A stretch of 41,727 nucleotides of DNA from an uncultured Actinomycetes bacterium (GCA_903885505.1 CAISIU010000030.1:1-41727); one strand, 5' to 3'. Positions 26,021-35,702 are shown, counted from the stretch's first letter. Program-made: numbers and translations. The notes: generated by a model from the letters alone, not told the origin.

Positions 26021-27399
26021 GTGGCGCTGCCACGCGGCAGCGAAATGACGAAAACCGCCCCTCGCGGCGAGTGGTTGCCGACCGTGACCGTTCCGCCCAA
26101 AGCTTGGACGTGGGCGCGAACCAGCGCTAAACCCAATCCCGTGCCCGTGGTGTCACCTCGATTAAAGGCTGACTGCCCGCGGTAGAAGCGATCAAAGATG
26201 CGCTCGCGATCCTCGTCGGCAATGCCGGGACCGAGGTCGGCAACGCTGAATCGCACCGAATGGTCATCACCCTGCACGCGTAGTTCACTGACGCCACCGG
26301 CGTATTTGACGGCGTTGCCGATCACATTGGTCATCACCCGCTCGAAGCGGCGCCGGTCGACCACACCGGTCGCGTCGAGGTCCCCGTCGTGAGTGACCGG
26401 GGGCAAGGTCACGCCATCGCGCTTGGAAATGTGAGCGACGCAGCGATCCATGAGTTCGTGAACATTGACCTCGTCGAGCACCAGGTGATCGACTCCACGG
26501 TCACTCTGGGCGAGTTCGAGCAAGTCGGCGACGAGGCCGCTGAACGTGGCGACGTCACGCTGCAGGGAGTCGACGAGCTGTCGGCTGTCGTCATCCAGGC
26601 GATCACGCCGTGCGGCGAGGCGATCCACGCTGGCGGTCAACGACGTCAAGGGGGAACGTAGCTCGTGGCTGACGTCGCTCGCGAAGTTGGCGTCTCGCTG
26701 CATTTGGGCGACGAGAGAGTCGACCATGGCATTGAAGTTCTGCGCCAACGAGTCGATTTCGCGAGTGGAGGCAGCGGGGGCAATGCGCTGGGACGTGTCA
26801 CCGTGCGCGACGGCGCGCACCACCGCCGAGGCGCGCTCGAGCGGGACGAGGGCGGTGGACAGTTGGCGGCGCATGAGCACGATGCCGCCCACCGTGACCA
26901 CTAGCCACCCCAGAGCGATGACGAGCGCAATGTTGCCGAGCTCGTGATTGAGTGAATCAAGGTTGTCGAGGAGAAAGTAGGAGCCGTTGATCGTGGTGAG
27001 CGGTATGCCGACGGCGACCAAGGAATGGCCCTGCCATGAGGTGGTGAGCGACGTCACGTGACCGGCCAAGGTGCCGGCGCGAACGGTGAGGGGAATGGTC
27101 TGCGCGGGGTGTAGCGAGGTGACTGACTCCCACGAGCCGAAGATCAGCGCCTGGCTCACGGTGTCGGAGGAACTATTGATCTGGGCCAGCAGGGCGGGAA
27201 GGTTTCCGCCACCAGTGAGGACGTTGTTGCTCACCAGCGCGGCACCCACGTGCGCTTGGCGAAGTGCACTCGCGCTTCGCTCGTGTAGCAAGATGCCGCG
27301 CACGCCGACGAAAGCCACCACCGCGAGGAGGCCGGTGACGGCCACCAGCAAGATGGTGCTGAGAAAGCCCAGCCGACTGCTGAGGCGACGAGATCTCAC
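26014..27399 (-). CDS. Sensor histidine kinase (HAMP, HisKA, HATPase_c)
   Basis: FASDVSHELRSPLTSL H-box, NVIGNAVKYA N-box, DLGPGIADEDRERIFDRFYRG, GTGLGLALVRAHV. Confidence 0.94.
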   Translation of the reverse strand: MRSRRLSSRLGFLSTILLVAVTGLLAVVAFVGVRGILLHERSASALRQAHVGAALVSNNVLTGGGNLPALLAQINSSSDTVSQALIFGSWESVTSLHPAQTIPLTVRAGTLAGHVTSLTTSWQGHSLVAVGIPLTTINGSYFLLDNLDSLNHELGNIALVIALGWLVVTVGGIVLMRRQLSTALVPLERASAVVRAVAHGDTSQRIAPAASTREIDSLAQNFNAMVDSLVAQMQRDANFASDVSHELRSPLTSLTASVDRLAARRDRLDDDSRQLVDSLQRDVATFSGLVADLLELAQSDRGVDHLVLDEVNVHELMDRCVAHISKRDGVTLPPVTHDGDLDATGVVDRRRFERVMTNVIGNAVKYAGGVSELRVQGDDHSVRFSVADLGPGIADEDRERIFDRFYRGQSAFNRGDTTGTGLGLALVRAHVQALGGTVTVGNHSPRGAVFVISLPRGSATH

Positions 27400-28067
27400 G
27401 GAATCAGTTTGTATCCCGCGCCGCGCACCGTGACGACGTGTTGGGGGTCAGCCGCATCCGGTTCGACTTTGAGTCGCAGGCGTCGGATGTGCACGTCAAC
27501 CAGTCGGCCATCGCCGAAGTAGTCGTATCCCCACACTCGCTCGAGTAGATCTTCTCGACTCAAGACTTTGCCATTGGACGCCGCGAGCTCTCCAAGGAGG
27601 CGTAGCTCGGTGGTCGTGAGGTGCACGTCCTGGCCGTCACGAGTACGACAGATGCCCTCGTCGGGAATCACCTCGAGCTCGCCCACCGTGAAACGGTTAA
27701 TGGCGGCGGGGCGACGGCGAAGGTGGGCGCGGATGCGGGCAATCAGTTCCGGCAGCTCGAAGGGCTTGGTGACGTAGTCATCGGCACCGGCATCGAGACC
27801 GCGCACCACGTCGTCGGTGTCACCACGCGCGGAGACCACGATGATGGGGATATCGCTGAGTTGACGAAGTTCGCGGCAGGCCTCAATTCCATCCATGCCG
27901 GGCAACATGATGTCCACCAGGGCGAGATCGGGCTCGTAGCGCTTGACGGCCTCGAGGGCCAGCTCAGCGGTGGGGAAGTCCTCGACGACAAAGTCGGCGT
28001 CGCGAAGGCCCTGCGCCACGCTCTCTCGAATTCGTGAGTCATCTTCAATAATTACGATGCGCGACAT
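27396..28067 (-). CDS. OmpR/PhoB-family response regulator
   Basis: SRIVIIEDDSRIRESV, LVDIMLPGMDG, VTKPFELPELIARIRA, winged-helix C-terminus VDVHIRRLRLKVE...VRGAGYKL. Confidence 0.94.
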   Translation of the reverse strand: MSRIVIIEDDSRIRESVAQGLRDADFVVEDFPTAELALEAVKRYEPDLALVDIMLPGMDGIEACRELRQLSDIPIIVVSARGDTDDVVRGLDAGADDYVTKPFELPELIARIRAHLRRRPAAINRFTVGELEVIPDEGICRTRDGQDVHLTTTELRLLGELAASNGKVLSREDLLERVWGYDYFGDGRLVDVHIRRLRLKVEPDAADPQHVVTVRGAGYKLIP

Positions 28068-28112
28068 AGTGAACTCGACATTAGTGAGCCCCTTAGGGGT
28101 GAACGGGGGCGA

Positions 28113-28118
28113 TAGCCT
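28113..28118 (+). promoter_or_regulatory. Candidate -10 box TAGCCT, 7 nt before GTG of the recombinase gene
   Basis: TAnnnT at leaderless spacing. Confidence 0.4.
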
Positions 28119-28125
28119 GCGAAAT

Positions 28126-29031
28126 GTGCCGAGAATTGTTGACAATTCTGTGGCAGCGACATGGCTACTCGCTGACTACGAGCGCTACCTCGAGGTGGCG
28201 GGACGTTCGCCGGCCACGATTCGCTCGTATCTGAGCGATTTACGCCAAGCGGCGGCCTTCATGGCGGAGCGTTCGGTCACCGACCCCGCCTCCCTGACTC
28301 GTCGCGACGTTCGTGCCTTCGTGGCGGCGTTGACGGAACGCGGCGATGCGCGCGCCTCGACCTCTCGGCGCCTGGCCTCGCTGCGCACCTATCTCGATTG
28401 GCGTCTTCGTCGTGGCGACCTCGCCGATAACCCCGCCGAACAGGTGAGCGCACCCTCCGCGTCTCGCCGCCTTCCCGACCTGGTGAGCCGCGACCATCTC
28501 GACGGACTGTTGGATGCCGACTGGGGAAGTGACCCCGTGGCCCTGCGGGACCGCGCCATCGCCGAGGTGCTCTATGGCTGCGGACTGCGCGTGAGCGAAC
28601 TGTGCTCGTTGGAAGTGGGCGACGTGGACTGGCGGCAGGGCATTCTGCGCGTCCTCGGCAAGGGCGGGAAAACTCGCCAGGTGCCCATCCACGCCACCGC
28701 CCTGGCGGCCCTCGAGCGCTGGCGAGATGAGGCCCGGGCGTCGCTGATGACCGTCGAGTCACCGAGCGCGGCCCTGTTTTTCAACCGCCGGGGCCGAATT
28801 CTGACCCCCCGCGACGTGCGCAGGATCCTCGATCAGCGCATTGCGCACGGACATATTCACCCGCACGCGCTGCGACACACTTTTGCGACCCACCTGCTCG
28901 AAGGCGGCGCCGATTTGCGGGTGGTGCAGGAGTTGCTCGGCCATTCGAACTTGACGACCACCCAGATTTACACCCACGTGTCGAAATCGCGCCTGCAAAA
29001 CGTCCATCGCCAGACCCATCCGCGCGGGTAG
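28126..29031 (+). CDS. Tyrosine recombinase XerC/XerD
   Basis: LYGCGLRVSELCSLEVGDVD, HPHALRHTFATHLLEGGADLRVVQELLGHSNLTTTQIYTHVS. GTG 28126 preferred over 27943, which overlaps the response regulator. Confidence 0.92.
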   Translation: MPRIVDNSVAATWLLADYERYLEVAGRSPATIRSYLSDLRQAAAFMAERSVTDPASLTRRDVRAFVAALTERGDARASTSRRLASLRTYLDWRLRRGDLADNPAEQVSAPSASRRLPDLVSRDHLDGLLDADWGSDPVALRDRAIAEVLYGCGLRVSELCSLEVGDVDWRQGILRVLGKGGKTRQVPIHATALAALERWRDEARASLMTVESPSAALFFNRRGRILTPRDVRRILDQRIAHGHIHPHALRHTFATHLLEGGADLRVVQELLGHSNLTTTQIYTHVSKSRLQNVHRQTHPRG

Positions 29032-29041
29032 GCCTCTGCAC

Positions 29042-29047
29042 TACACT
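29042..29047 (+). promoter_or_regulatory. Candidate -10 box TACACT for the rpsB operon
   Basis: CTACACTGG shared with rplU and rimP upstream regions. Confidence 0.45.
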
Positions 29048-29085
29048 GGCAGGGCTATCCACTGGGGATGGCATGTAACTTGCGA

Positions 29086-29120
29086 CGTCTCGATATCGGT
29101 CACCTTCGGGTGCTGAGACG
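29086..29120 (+). promoter_or_regulatory. Stem-loop in the rpsB 5' leader
   Basis: CGTCTC...GAGACG outer stem enclosing CACC-TTCG-GGTG with a UUCG tetraloop. Confidence 0.45.
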
Positions 29121-29148
29121 GCGTAATAACCGATTGAAAGGACATGAC

Positions 29149-29862
29149 GTGGCACTCGTCACTCTTAAGGAACTACTCGACTCCGGCGTGCACTTTGGTC
29201 ACCAGACCCGCCGCTGGAACCCCAAGATGCGTCGCTTCATCCTCGGTGAGCGAAACGGCATCTACCTCGTTGACCTTCGTAAGACCCTTGCGGGCATCGA
29301 AGAGTCCTACTCGTTCATTCGCGACCTCTCCGCTCAGGGCGGCACGATCTTGTTCGTGTCGACCAAAAAGCAGATGCAGGGCCCCATCGCTGACTACGCC
29401 GCCGCCTGTGGCATGCCCTTCGTGAATCAGCGCTGGTTGGGCGGAATGCTCACCAACTACACCACCATCCAGGGCCGTGCCCAGCGCATGGTGGAACTGC
29501 GCGCCATGAAGAACGCCGGCGACTTTGACGGCATGCCGAAGCGCGAATCGCTGCGCTTCCAGCGTGAACTCGAGAAGCTCGAGCGCAACCTCTCCGGTAT
29601 CGCCGGCATGCGTCGCGTGCCCGACGCCATCTTCGTGATCGACACGAAGAAGGAGCACATCGCGGTGACCGAAGCGCGCAAGCTCGGCATCCCGGTGGTC
29701 GCCATTGTCGACACCAACTGTGACCCCGACGTCATTGACTACGTCATTCCGGGCAACGACGACGCCATCCGCTCGGGTGCGTTGCTGTGCAAGCTGGTCG
29801 CCGAAGCCGTCGTGGAAGGTCGCTTCATCGCGGCGAACCGCCCGGTTGCCGCCAAGGCCTAA
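29149..29862 (+). CDS. rpsB: 30S ribosomal protein S2
   Basis: [48 protein letters not shown] 29149. Confidence 0.97.
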   Translation: MALVTLKELLDSGVHFGHQTRRWNPKMRRFILGERNGIYLVDLRKTLAGIEESYSFIRDLSAQGGTILFVSTKKQMQGPIADYAAACGMPFVNQRWLGGMLTNYTTIQGRAQRMVELRAMKNAGDFDGMPKRESLRFQRELEKLERNLSGIAGMRRVPDAIFVIDTKKEHIAVTEARKLGIPVVAIVDTNCDPDVIDYVIPGNDDAIRSGALLCKLVAEAVVEGRFIAANRPVAAKA

Positions 29863-29898
29863 TAACTACTCACCCTCGATTAACTAAGGAGTTATCTC

Positions 29899-30690
29899 AT
29901 GGCAATTTCCGCCAAGGACGTACAGGCCCTTCGTCAGGCCACCGGTGTCGGCATGCTCGACGCCAAGAAGGCTCTCGAGCAGAACAACGGTGACTTTGAG
30001 GCCGCCACGCAGTGGTTGCGCGTGCAGGGTCTCGCGTCGGCCGCGAAGCGCACTGACCGCGACAACTCGGAAGGTGCTGTCGCGGTCGTTCGTGACGGCG
30101 CGAACGCCGCCATTGTGGAAGTCAAGTGCGAGACCGACTTCGTCGCCAAGAGCGATGACTTCGTGAACCTCGTGTCGGAGATGGCTGCCGCCGTCGCCGC
30201 TCGTGGCGAGGCCGCGACCAGCGAGTTCACTGAGCAAATCGAAGAGATGCTCACCACGCTCAAGGAAAACATCGCCGTGGGTGCCGTGAAGCGTCTGTCC
30301 GCCGGCCCCGGCCAAGTGGTCGAGACCTACCTGCACCAGCAGTCCGGTCGCGGCGTGAACGCCGTCATCGTGGTGCTCGAAGGTGGCAGCGAAGAGCTGG
30401 CTCACGACATCGCGGTGCACTGCGCCTTTGCCAAGCCTGCCTACCTGCGTCGTGACGACGTGCCGGCCTCTGAGGTCGACAAGGAGCGCGCCACGGTCGA
30501 AGAGATCAGCCGCAACGAAGGCAAGCCCGAGGCGTCGCTGCCCAAGATCATTGAGGGTCGCCTCAACGGTTGGTACAAGGAGCGCGTCTTGCTCGAGCAG
30601 GCCTACGCCAAGGACGAGAAGCAGAACATCGAGCAGCTGCTCGGTGGCGCGACCCTGGTCGCCTTCGCTCAGGTCTACATCGGGGCGTAA
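29899..30690 (+). CDS. tsf: Elongation factor Ts
   Basis: VQALRQATGVGMLDAKKALEQNNGDFEAA, VKCETDFVAK. Confidence 0.97.
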   Translation: MAISAKDVQALRQATGVGMLDAKKALEQNNGDFEAATQWLRVQGLASAAKRTDRDNSEGAVAVVRDGANAAIVEVKCETDFVAKSDDFVNLVSEMAAAVAARGEAATSEFTEQIEEMLTTLKENIAVGAVKRLSAGPGQVVETYLHQQSGRGVNAVIVVLEGGSEELAHDIAVHCAFAKPAYLRRDDVPASEVDKERATVEEISRNEGKPEASLPKIIEGRLNGWYKERVLLEQAYAKDEKQNIEQLLGGATLVAFAQVYIGA

Positions 30691-30692
30691 CG

Positions 30693-31406
30693 ATGACGCG
30701 GCGCATCGTCCTCAAGCTGTCCGGCGAAGCTCTGGCTCCGTCGGTGGGCGATGAGACGATTGACGCCGCGGTCGTCGACTTCCTGGCTCGCGAAATCGCG
30801 GCCGCGATGTCGGCTAACGACTTGGAGCTGGCGGTCGTGGTCGGCGGCGGCAACATCTGGCGTGGGGCCACCGGCACCATGGCCGGCATGAATCGCGCCA
30901 ACAGCGACATCATGGGCATGCTCGGCACGGTGATCAATGCCCTGGCGCTGCAGGACTGCATCGAAAGTCACGGCCGACCCACTCGGGTCATGACCGCGCT
31001 CAACATGGAGCAGGTTGCCGAGCCCTACATTCGTCGCCGCGCCGTGCGTCACCTCGAGAAGGGTCGCGTCGTCATCTTCGCCGCCGGTATGGGTAACCCG
31101 TACTTCACTACCGACACCGCCAGCGCCCAGCGTGCCGCGGAAATCGAAGCCGCCATGGTGATCAAGGGAACCCACGGGGGAGTCGATGGCGTCTATGACG
31201 CGGATCCCAAGAAGAACCCCAACGCGGTCAAGTACGACGAGGTCAGCTTTGACGAAGTCCTGGCCAAGGACCTTCGCGTGATGGACCTGACGGCCATCAC
31301 CTTCTGCAAGGACAACAATCTGCCGATTCGGGTCTTTGACCTGATGGCGCCAGGAAATCTCGCGGCCGCACTTGCTGGCGAGTCCATCGGTACGCTGGTG
31401 CACTAG
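30693..31406 (+). CDS. pyrH: Uridylate kinase
   Basis: RRIVLKLSGEAL, VVVGGGNIWRG, GMGNPYFTTDTASAQRAAEI. ORF start 30570 is an upstream overlap with tsf. Confidence 0.95.
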   Translation: MTRRIVLKLSGEALAPSVGDETIDAAVVDFLAREIAAAMSANDLELAVVVGGGNIWRGATGTMAGMNRANSDIMGMLGTVINALALQDCIESHGRPTRVMTALNMEQVAEPYIRRRAVRHLEKGRVVIFAAGMGNPYFTTDTASAQRAAEIEAAMVIKGTHGGVDGVYDADPKKNPNAVKYDEVSFDEVLAKDLRVMDLTAITFCKDNNLPIRVFDLMAPGNLAAALAGESIGTLVH

Positions 31407-31414
31407 GTGAGGTA

Positions 31415-31984
31415 ATGGAAAACGAAATCATCGAACTGGTCCTCGAGGACACCCGCGACAAGATGGCCAAGGCCATCGAACACGTGAAGGCCGAATTTGC
31501 GGCCGTTCGCACCGGTCGCGCCAGCTCGGCCCTCGTTGAGGGACTGCACGTTGACTACTACGGCAGCGAAGTGCCCCTCAAGCAAATTGCTAACTTCTCC
31601 GTCCCCGAGCCTCGTCTGCTCGTGATTTCCCCCTTCGACAAGGGCGCCATGGCGGCCATTGAAAAGGCCATCACGACCAGCGACCTCGGTCTTTCACCGT
31701 CGAATGATGGCAACATCATTCGCCTGTCCTTCCCGCCCCTCACGGAGGAGCGCCGCAAGGGCTTCGTCAAGATCGTCCGCCAAAAGGCGGAAGACGGCAA
31801 GGTCGCGTTGCGCGGCGTTCGTCGTCACGCTCGCCAAGAGCTCGAAGCCATGGAAAAAGAGCACGGCCTCTCCAAGGACGAGATCGAGCGCGTGGAAAAG
31901 GTGCTCGACAAGATGACCCAAGATGACGTGGCGCAGATTGATGCGCTGCTGTCGCACAAAGAGGCAGAGCTTCTTGAAGTCTGA
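31415..31984 (+). CDS. frr: Ribosome recycling factor
   Basis: VRTGRASSALVEGLHVDYYGSEVPLKQIANFSVPEPRLLVISPFD, LTEERRKGFVK. Confidence 0.97.
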   Translation: MENEIIELVLEDTRDKMAKAIEHVKAEFAAVRTGRASSALVEGLHVDYYGSEVPLKQIANFSVPEPRLLVISPFDKGAMAAIEKAITTSDLGLSPSNDGNIIRLSFPPLTEERRKGFVKIVRQKAEDGKVALRGVRRHARQELEAMEKEHGLSKDEIERVEKVLDKMTQDDVAQIDALLSHKEAELLEV

Positions 31985-33278
31985 TAACTCCGACTTCGAT
32001 GACCGCCCGACGGGTGAGGTCCCCGTGGTCTCGCCCGCCGACTCGCGCGTGACCATCACGGGAGCGGAGATTGCCGCGGAGGCGTCCGACGTCGTCGCTC
32101 CTCTTGACCCCGCCGACCTGCTGCCGCACTGGACGGAAGCTCCGACCGGGCAAGTTCCCGTGGTGTTGGCGCGCGATATCGATGAGAGCGACCCCTGGGC
32201 CTCGGTTCAAGGCCCCGCGTGGCGTGAAGACGAAGCCGACTGGGTGGCCGCTGACGAACAATTCGACACCTCGGTGCTGGCTTCCGATGACCTCGCGCCC
32301 GCACCACTGGCGGTGTCGTTAGAGGACGAAATTCCTTTTGAGGATGAAGTCTCCATGCTGGACGAGGCTCCGCGCCCCGAGCCCATTGTGGAGCGCGCCA
32401 CTCGCACCCGTCGTCCGCCGGCGGGCAACCCGCTCGCCGGGCGCGCCGTTCGTCGCAGTGGCGGTAAGAACATCGTGGCGGCCACCGTCACCGGCGTTAT
32501 TGCGCTGATCGTGGCTCTCGGCATTTTCAAGCTGGGCCCGGTCGCCGTGGCGGTACTAATTACCACCGCGTTGGGCTTCGCCATCGCCGAGGTGTACAGC
32601 GTGTATCGCACGGCGGGCGCACACCCCGCCGCTCCACTCGGCATCCTCGCCACTATTGCGGTGGGCGTCGGTGTCTACAGCAATGGCCTCGCGGCCCTGC
32701 CGGTGCTGACAGTCCTTCTCGTCGTGCTTCTCTTCGTGTGGTACGCCACCGCCGAAGCCCACGTGGACATCCTTGACGGCTTGTCGGCGACCTTGTTCCC
32801 CTTCGTCTGGATCGGCTTCTTCGGCGCCTACGCCGCCGCCATGGCGTCGCCCAACTTCTTGCCCGGTCGTGATGGCCTGGCCTACCTGCTCGGCGCGATC
32901 ATCTTGACGGTGGCCAACGACACCGCCGCCCTATTTGCGGGCCGGGCCTTCGGTGAGCGCAAGCTCGCTCCCGCCGTGTCACCCGGAAAGACGGTCGAAG
33001 GCCTCATTGGCGCCATCGTCGTGACCGTGGCAACCGGACTTGTCGTGCTGCCTTTCCTTCACCCGTGGACTTTGCGCACGGGCCTGGAAGAAGCCGTCGT
33101 GGTGTGCATCGTCGCGCCGCTCGGTGACCTGTTTGAATCCATGATCAAGCGCACCCTCGGCATTAAGGACATGGGTGCGTTACTGCCGGGCCACGGTGGC
33201 GTGACGGACCGTGTGGATGGACTGCTGTTTGTTCTCCCCGCCACGTACTACCTCGTCACTTTGACCCACCTGGTATAG
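31974..33278 (+). CDS. cdsA: Phosphatidate cytidylyltransferase with long acidic N-terminal extension
   Basis: Multi-TM C-terminus with signature SPGKTVEGLIGA...APLGDLFESMIKRTLGIKDMGALLPGHGGVTDRVDGL. TTG 31974 proposed start. Confidence 0.9.
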   Translation: MKSDNSDFDDRPTGEVPVVSPADSRVTITGAEIAAEASDVVAPLDPADLLPHWTEAPTGQVPVVLARDIDESDPWASVQGPAWREDEADWVAADEQFDTSVLASDDLAPAPLAVSLEDEIPFEDEVSMLDEAPRPEPIVERATRTRRPPAGNPLAGRAVRRSGGKNIVAATVTGVIALIVALGIFKLGPVAVAVLITTALGFAIAEVYSVYRTAGAHPAAPLGILATIAVGVGVYSNGLAALPVLTVLLVVLLFVWYATAEAHVDILDGLSATLFPFVWIGFFGAYAAAMASPNFLPGRDGLAYLLGAIILTVANDTAALFAGRAFGERKLAPAVSPGKTVEGLIGAIVVTVATGLVVLPFLHPWTLRTGLEEAVVVCIVAPLGDLFESMIKRTLGIKDMGALLPGHGGVTDRVDGLLFVLPATYYLVTLTHLV

Positions 33279-33282
33279 CGAG

Positions 33283-34431
33283 ATGCCATCGGTCGCTCTC
33301 TTGGGGGCCACGGGATCGATTGGCACCCAAACCCTCGACGTGCTGCGCGCCCATCGTGACGAGTTCACGTTGGTGGCGCTCGCGGGTGGTCAACGCCTCG
33401 CCGAATTAGCAGCGACGGTGAACGAGTTTTCAGTGCCCGCCGTCGCGGTGCGACACGAGGCCGACGCCACCACTATTCGTGGTCTCGTCCCGACGAGCAC
33501 GGAAATTCTCGTCGGGCCCGCCGGTCTCGAGGAATTAGCGGGCCGCGCCGATATCTGCGTGAATGCGGTTGTGGGCTTTGCGGGCCTGTCGGCGACCCTA
33601 GGGGCCTTGCGAGCGGGGCGACGCCTCGCACTGGCGAACAAGGAGTCCCTCGTGGCCGCCGCACCGGTGGTGGAACGCGTGCGCCAGGGACAGGTGATCT
33701 ATCCCATCGACTCCGAACACTCGGCCATCTTCCAGTGCTTGGGTGAATCTGGTCGCGACGACGGGTATCGCGAAGTGAGCCGCATCATCTTGACGGCGTC
33801 GGGTGGTCCATTTCGCACCTGGCCACGCGAGGACTTGCAGCGCATCACGCGCGAGCAGGCCCTTCGTCACCCGACCTGGGCCATGGGCGCCAAGATCACT
33901 ATCGACTCATCCACCTTGATGAACAAGGGGCTCGAAGTACTCGAAGCCTCCGCCTTATTCGGCATCGAGCTCGACCGCGTGGACGTGGTGGTGCACCCGC
34001 AATCCATCGTGCACTCCATGGTGGAATACATCGACGGCGCTACCTTGGCGCAATTGAGTGAGCCCGACATGCGACTGCCCATCGCGGTGAGTCTCGGTGC
34101 GCCGCACCGTTTGGCGGGAGGTTTTGGACGCATGGATTTTTCGAAGAACGTGGAGTTGACGTTCGAAGCGCCGCGCTGGGACGACTTTCCGGCTCTGCGT
34201 TTGGCCTACGACGCGGGCCGTCGCGGCCACGGTGCCCCGACGTGGCTGAGTGCGGCGAACGAAATTGCCGTGGAGGCGTTTCTCGACGATCGCTTGGCGT
34301 GGTGCGACATCGTCCCCGTCGTCGCCGCCACTCTCGATTCATATGACGACCAGGAACTAGTCACCGAAGCCGACGTGTGGGCCGCCGACGCGGCCGCTCG
34401 CGACATCGCACGCCGGGTGGTGGCGCGATGA
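33283..34431 (+). CDS. dxr: 1-deoxy-D-xylulose 5-phosphate reductoisomerase
   Basis: LLGATGSIGTQTLDVLR, NKESLVAA, IDSEHSAIFQCL, ASGGPFRTW, HPTWAMGAKITIDSSTLMNKGLEVLEA. Confidence 0.96.
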   Translation: MPSVALLGATGSIGTQTLDVLRAHRDEFTLVALAGGQRLAELAATVNEFSVPAVAVRHEADATTIRGLVPTSTEILVGPAGLEELAGRADICVNAVVGFAGLSATLGALRAGRRLALANKESLVAAAPVVERVRQGQVIYPIDSEHSAIFQCLGESGRDDGYREVSRIILTASGGPFRTWPREDLQRITREQALRHPTWAMGAKITIDSSTLMNKGLEVLEASALFGIELDRVDVVVHPQSIVHSMVEYIDGATLAQLSEPDMRLPIAVSLGAPHRLAGGFGRMDFSKNVELTFEAPRWDDFPALRLAYDAGRRGHGAPTWLSAANEIAVEAFLDDRLAWCDIVPVVAATLDSYDDQELVTEADVWAADAAARDIARRVVAR

Positions 34432-35669
34432 ACGAGTCACGACTTGGCGGCATCGCCCTCTCGCTCGGTGGATTGATTGCCCTGGGCCTCTTTGCCTCGT
34501 GGTGGGCGCCACTGATGGTTCTCGTGCTCTTGCTCGTGGTCGTGCTGCACGAACTCGGGCACTTCGCGACCGCCAAGTTGACGGGCATGAAGGCCACGCA
34601 ATTCTTTGTGGGCTTTGGTCCCACCTTGTGGTCCGTGCAACGTGGCGAGACCGAGTTCGGCCTCAAGGCCTTCCTCGTGGGTGGTTACGTCCGCATTATC
34701 GGTATGACCAGCACGGAAGAAGTAGATGAGGCGGATGAGCCGCGCAGTTTTCGCGCGCAGAGTTACCCGCGACGAGTTCTCGTGGCCTCGGCGGGATCGT
34801 TGGTGCACCTCACTCTCGCGTTGCTGGTGGGCTGGGCGTCGCTGTTCTTCGTCGGCGAACCCAGTTCGCGCGTGGCGCAAATCAACCAAGTGATGGTCTT
34901 TGCCACCGGTCAATCACCGGCCCAGCGCGCGGGCATCGTCCCCGGTGACGTCGTCGTGCGCGCGAACGGGCGCAACGTGGATTCAGTTCAGGTGCTGCAC
35001 CACGTGATTTCTACGCACATCAATGACCGCGTCACCCTCGTGGTTCGTCGTCACGGCCGCCTGCGAACGCTGCACGTCGTGCCGGTTGACGGCCGACAGC
35101 TCGTCATCGACGGTCAACCTCTCGCTCCCACCTCGGGACCCGCGGTGGGCTTCATCGGCATTGGCCTCGGCGAGGGAACCGCCACGAGGTCAGCGTGGGC
35201 GTCAGTCACCGGCAGTGCGTCGGTGGTCGCACGCACTGCGTCCTCGGCAGTGACGGGAGTCCTGCAAGTCTTTGCGCCCCACAACATCGCGCAGCTGTAT
35301 CACGACGTGACCAACGGCAAGGCGGCGAGCACGGCCTCAAGTACGGGTCAGCGCCCCATCTCGGGCATCGGCATCGTGCAGCTCACTGTCGATAGCGCCA
35401 AGGCTGGCTGGGGCCCCTTCCTCGGTATCTTCGTGTCGCTCAACGTCTTCATTGGTATCTTCAATATCTTCCCGATCTTGCCCCTGGACGGTGGCCACGT
35501 CGCCATCGCCACCTACGAACGCCTTCGCTCACGCCGCGGTAAGCCGTATCGTGCGGACGCCAGCAAATTGACCCCCTTCATCCTGGTTTTCGTGACCGCC
35601 TTGGCCCTGCTATTCCTCGCCACGGCCTATCTCGACATCACTCACCCCATCACCAATCCCTTTAAGTAA
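34428..35669 (+). CDS. Site-2 protease family zinc metalloprotease (RseP/Rip1-like) with PDZ domain
   Basis: VVVLHELGHFATAKL HExxH, PDZ region AQRAGIVPGDVVVRANG, FPILPLDGGHV; ATG overlaps the dxr stop. Confidence 0.94.
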   Translation: MNESRLGGIALSLGGLIALGLFASWWAPLMVLVLLLVVVLHELGHFATAKLTGMKATQFFVGFGPTLWSVQRGETEFGLKAFLVGGYVRIIGMTSTEEVDEADEPRSFRAQSYPRRVLVASAGSLVHLTLALLVGWASLFFVGEPSSRVAQINQVMVFATGQSPAQRAGIVPGDVVVRANGRNVDSVQVLHHVISTHINDRVTLVVRRHGRLRTLHVVPVDGRQLVIDGQPLAPTSGPAVGFIGIGLGEGTATRSAWASVTGSASVVARTASSAVTGVLQVFAPHNIAQLYHDVTNGKAASTASSTGQRPISGIGIVQLTVDSAKAGWGPFLGIFVSLNVFIGIFNIFPILPLDGGHVAIATYERLRSRRGKPYRADASKLTPFILVFVTALALLFLATAYLDITHPITNPFK

Positions 35670-35702
35670 CGCGTCGGCGCGTTCGCACGGCAGAATGGGG
35701 GA

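Noticed and set aside
28126-29031. Tyrosine recombinase as evidence of an integrated mobile element
   Set aside because: It looks like a housekeeping XerC/D gene next to rpsB, a common actinobacterial location; no attachment-site repeats, phage or transfer genes nearby.
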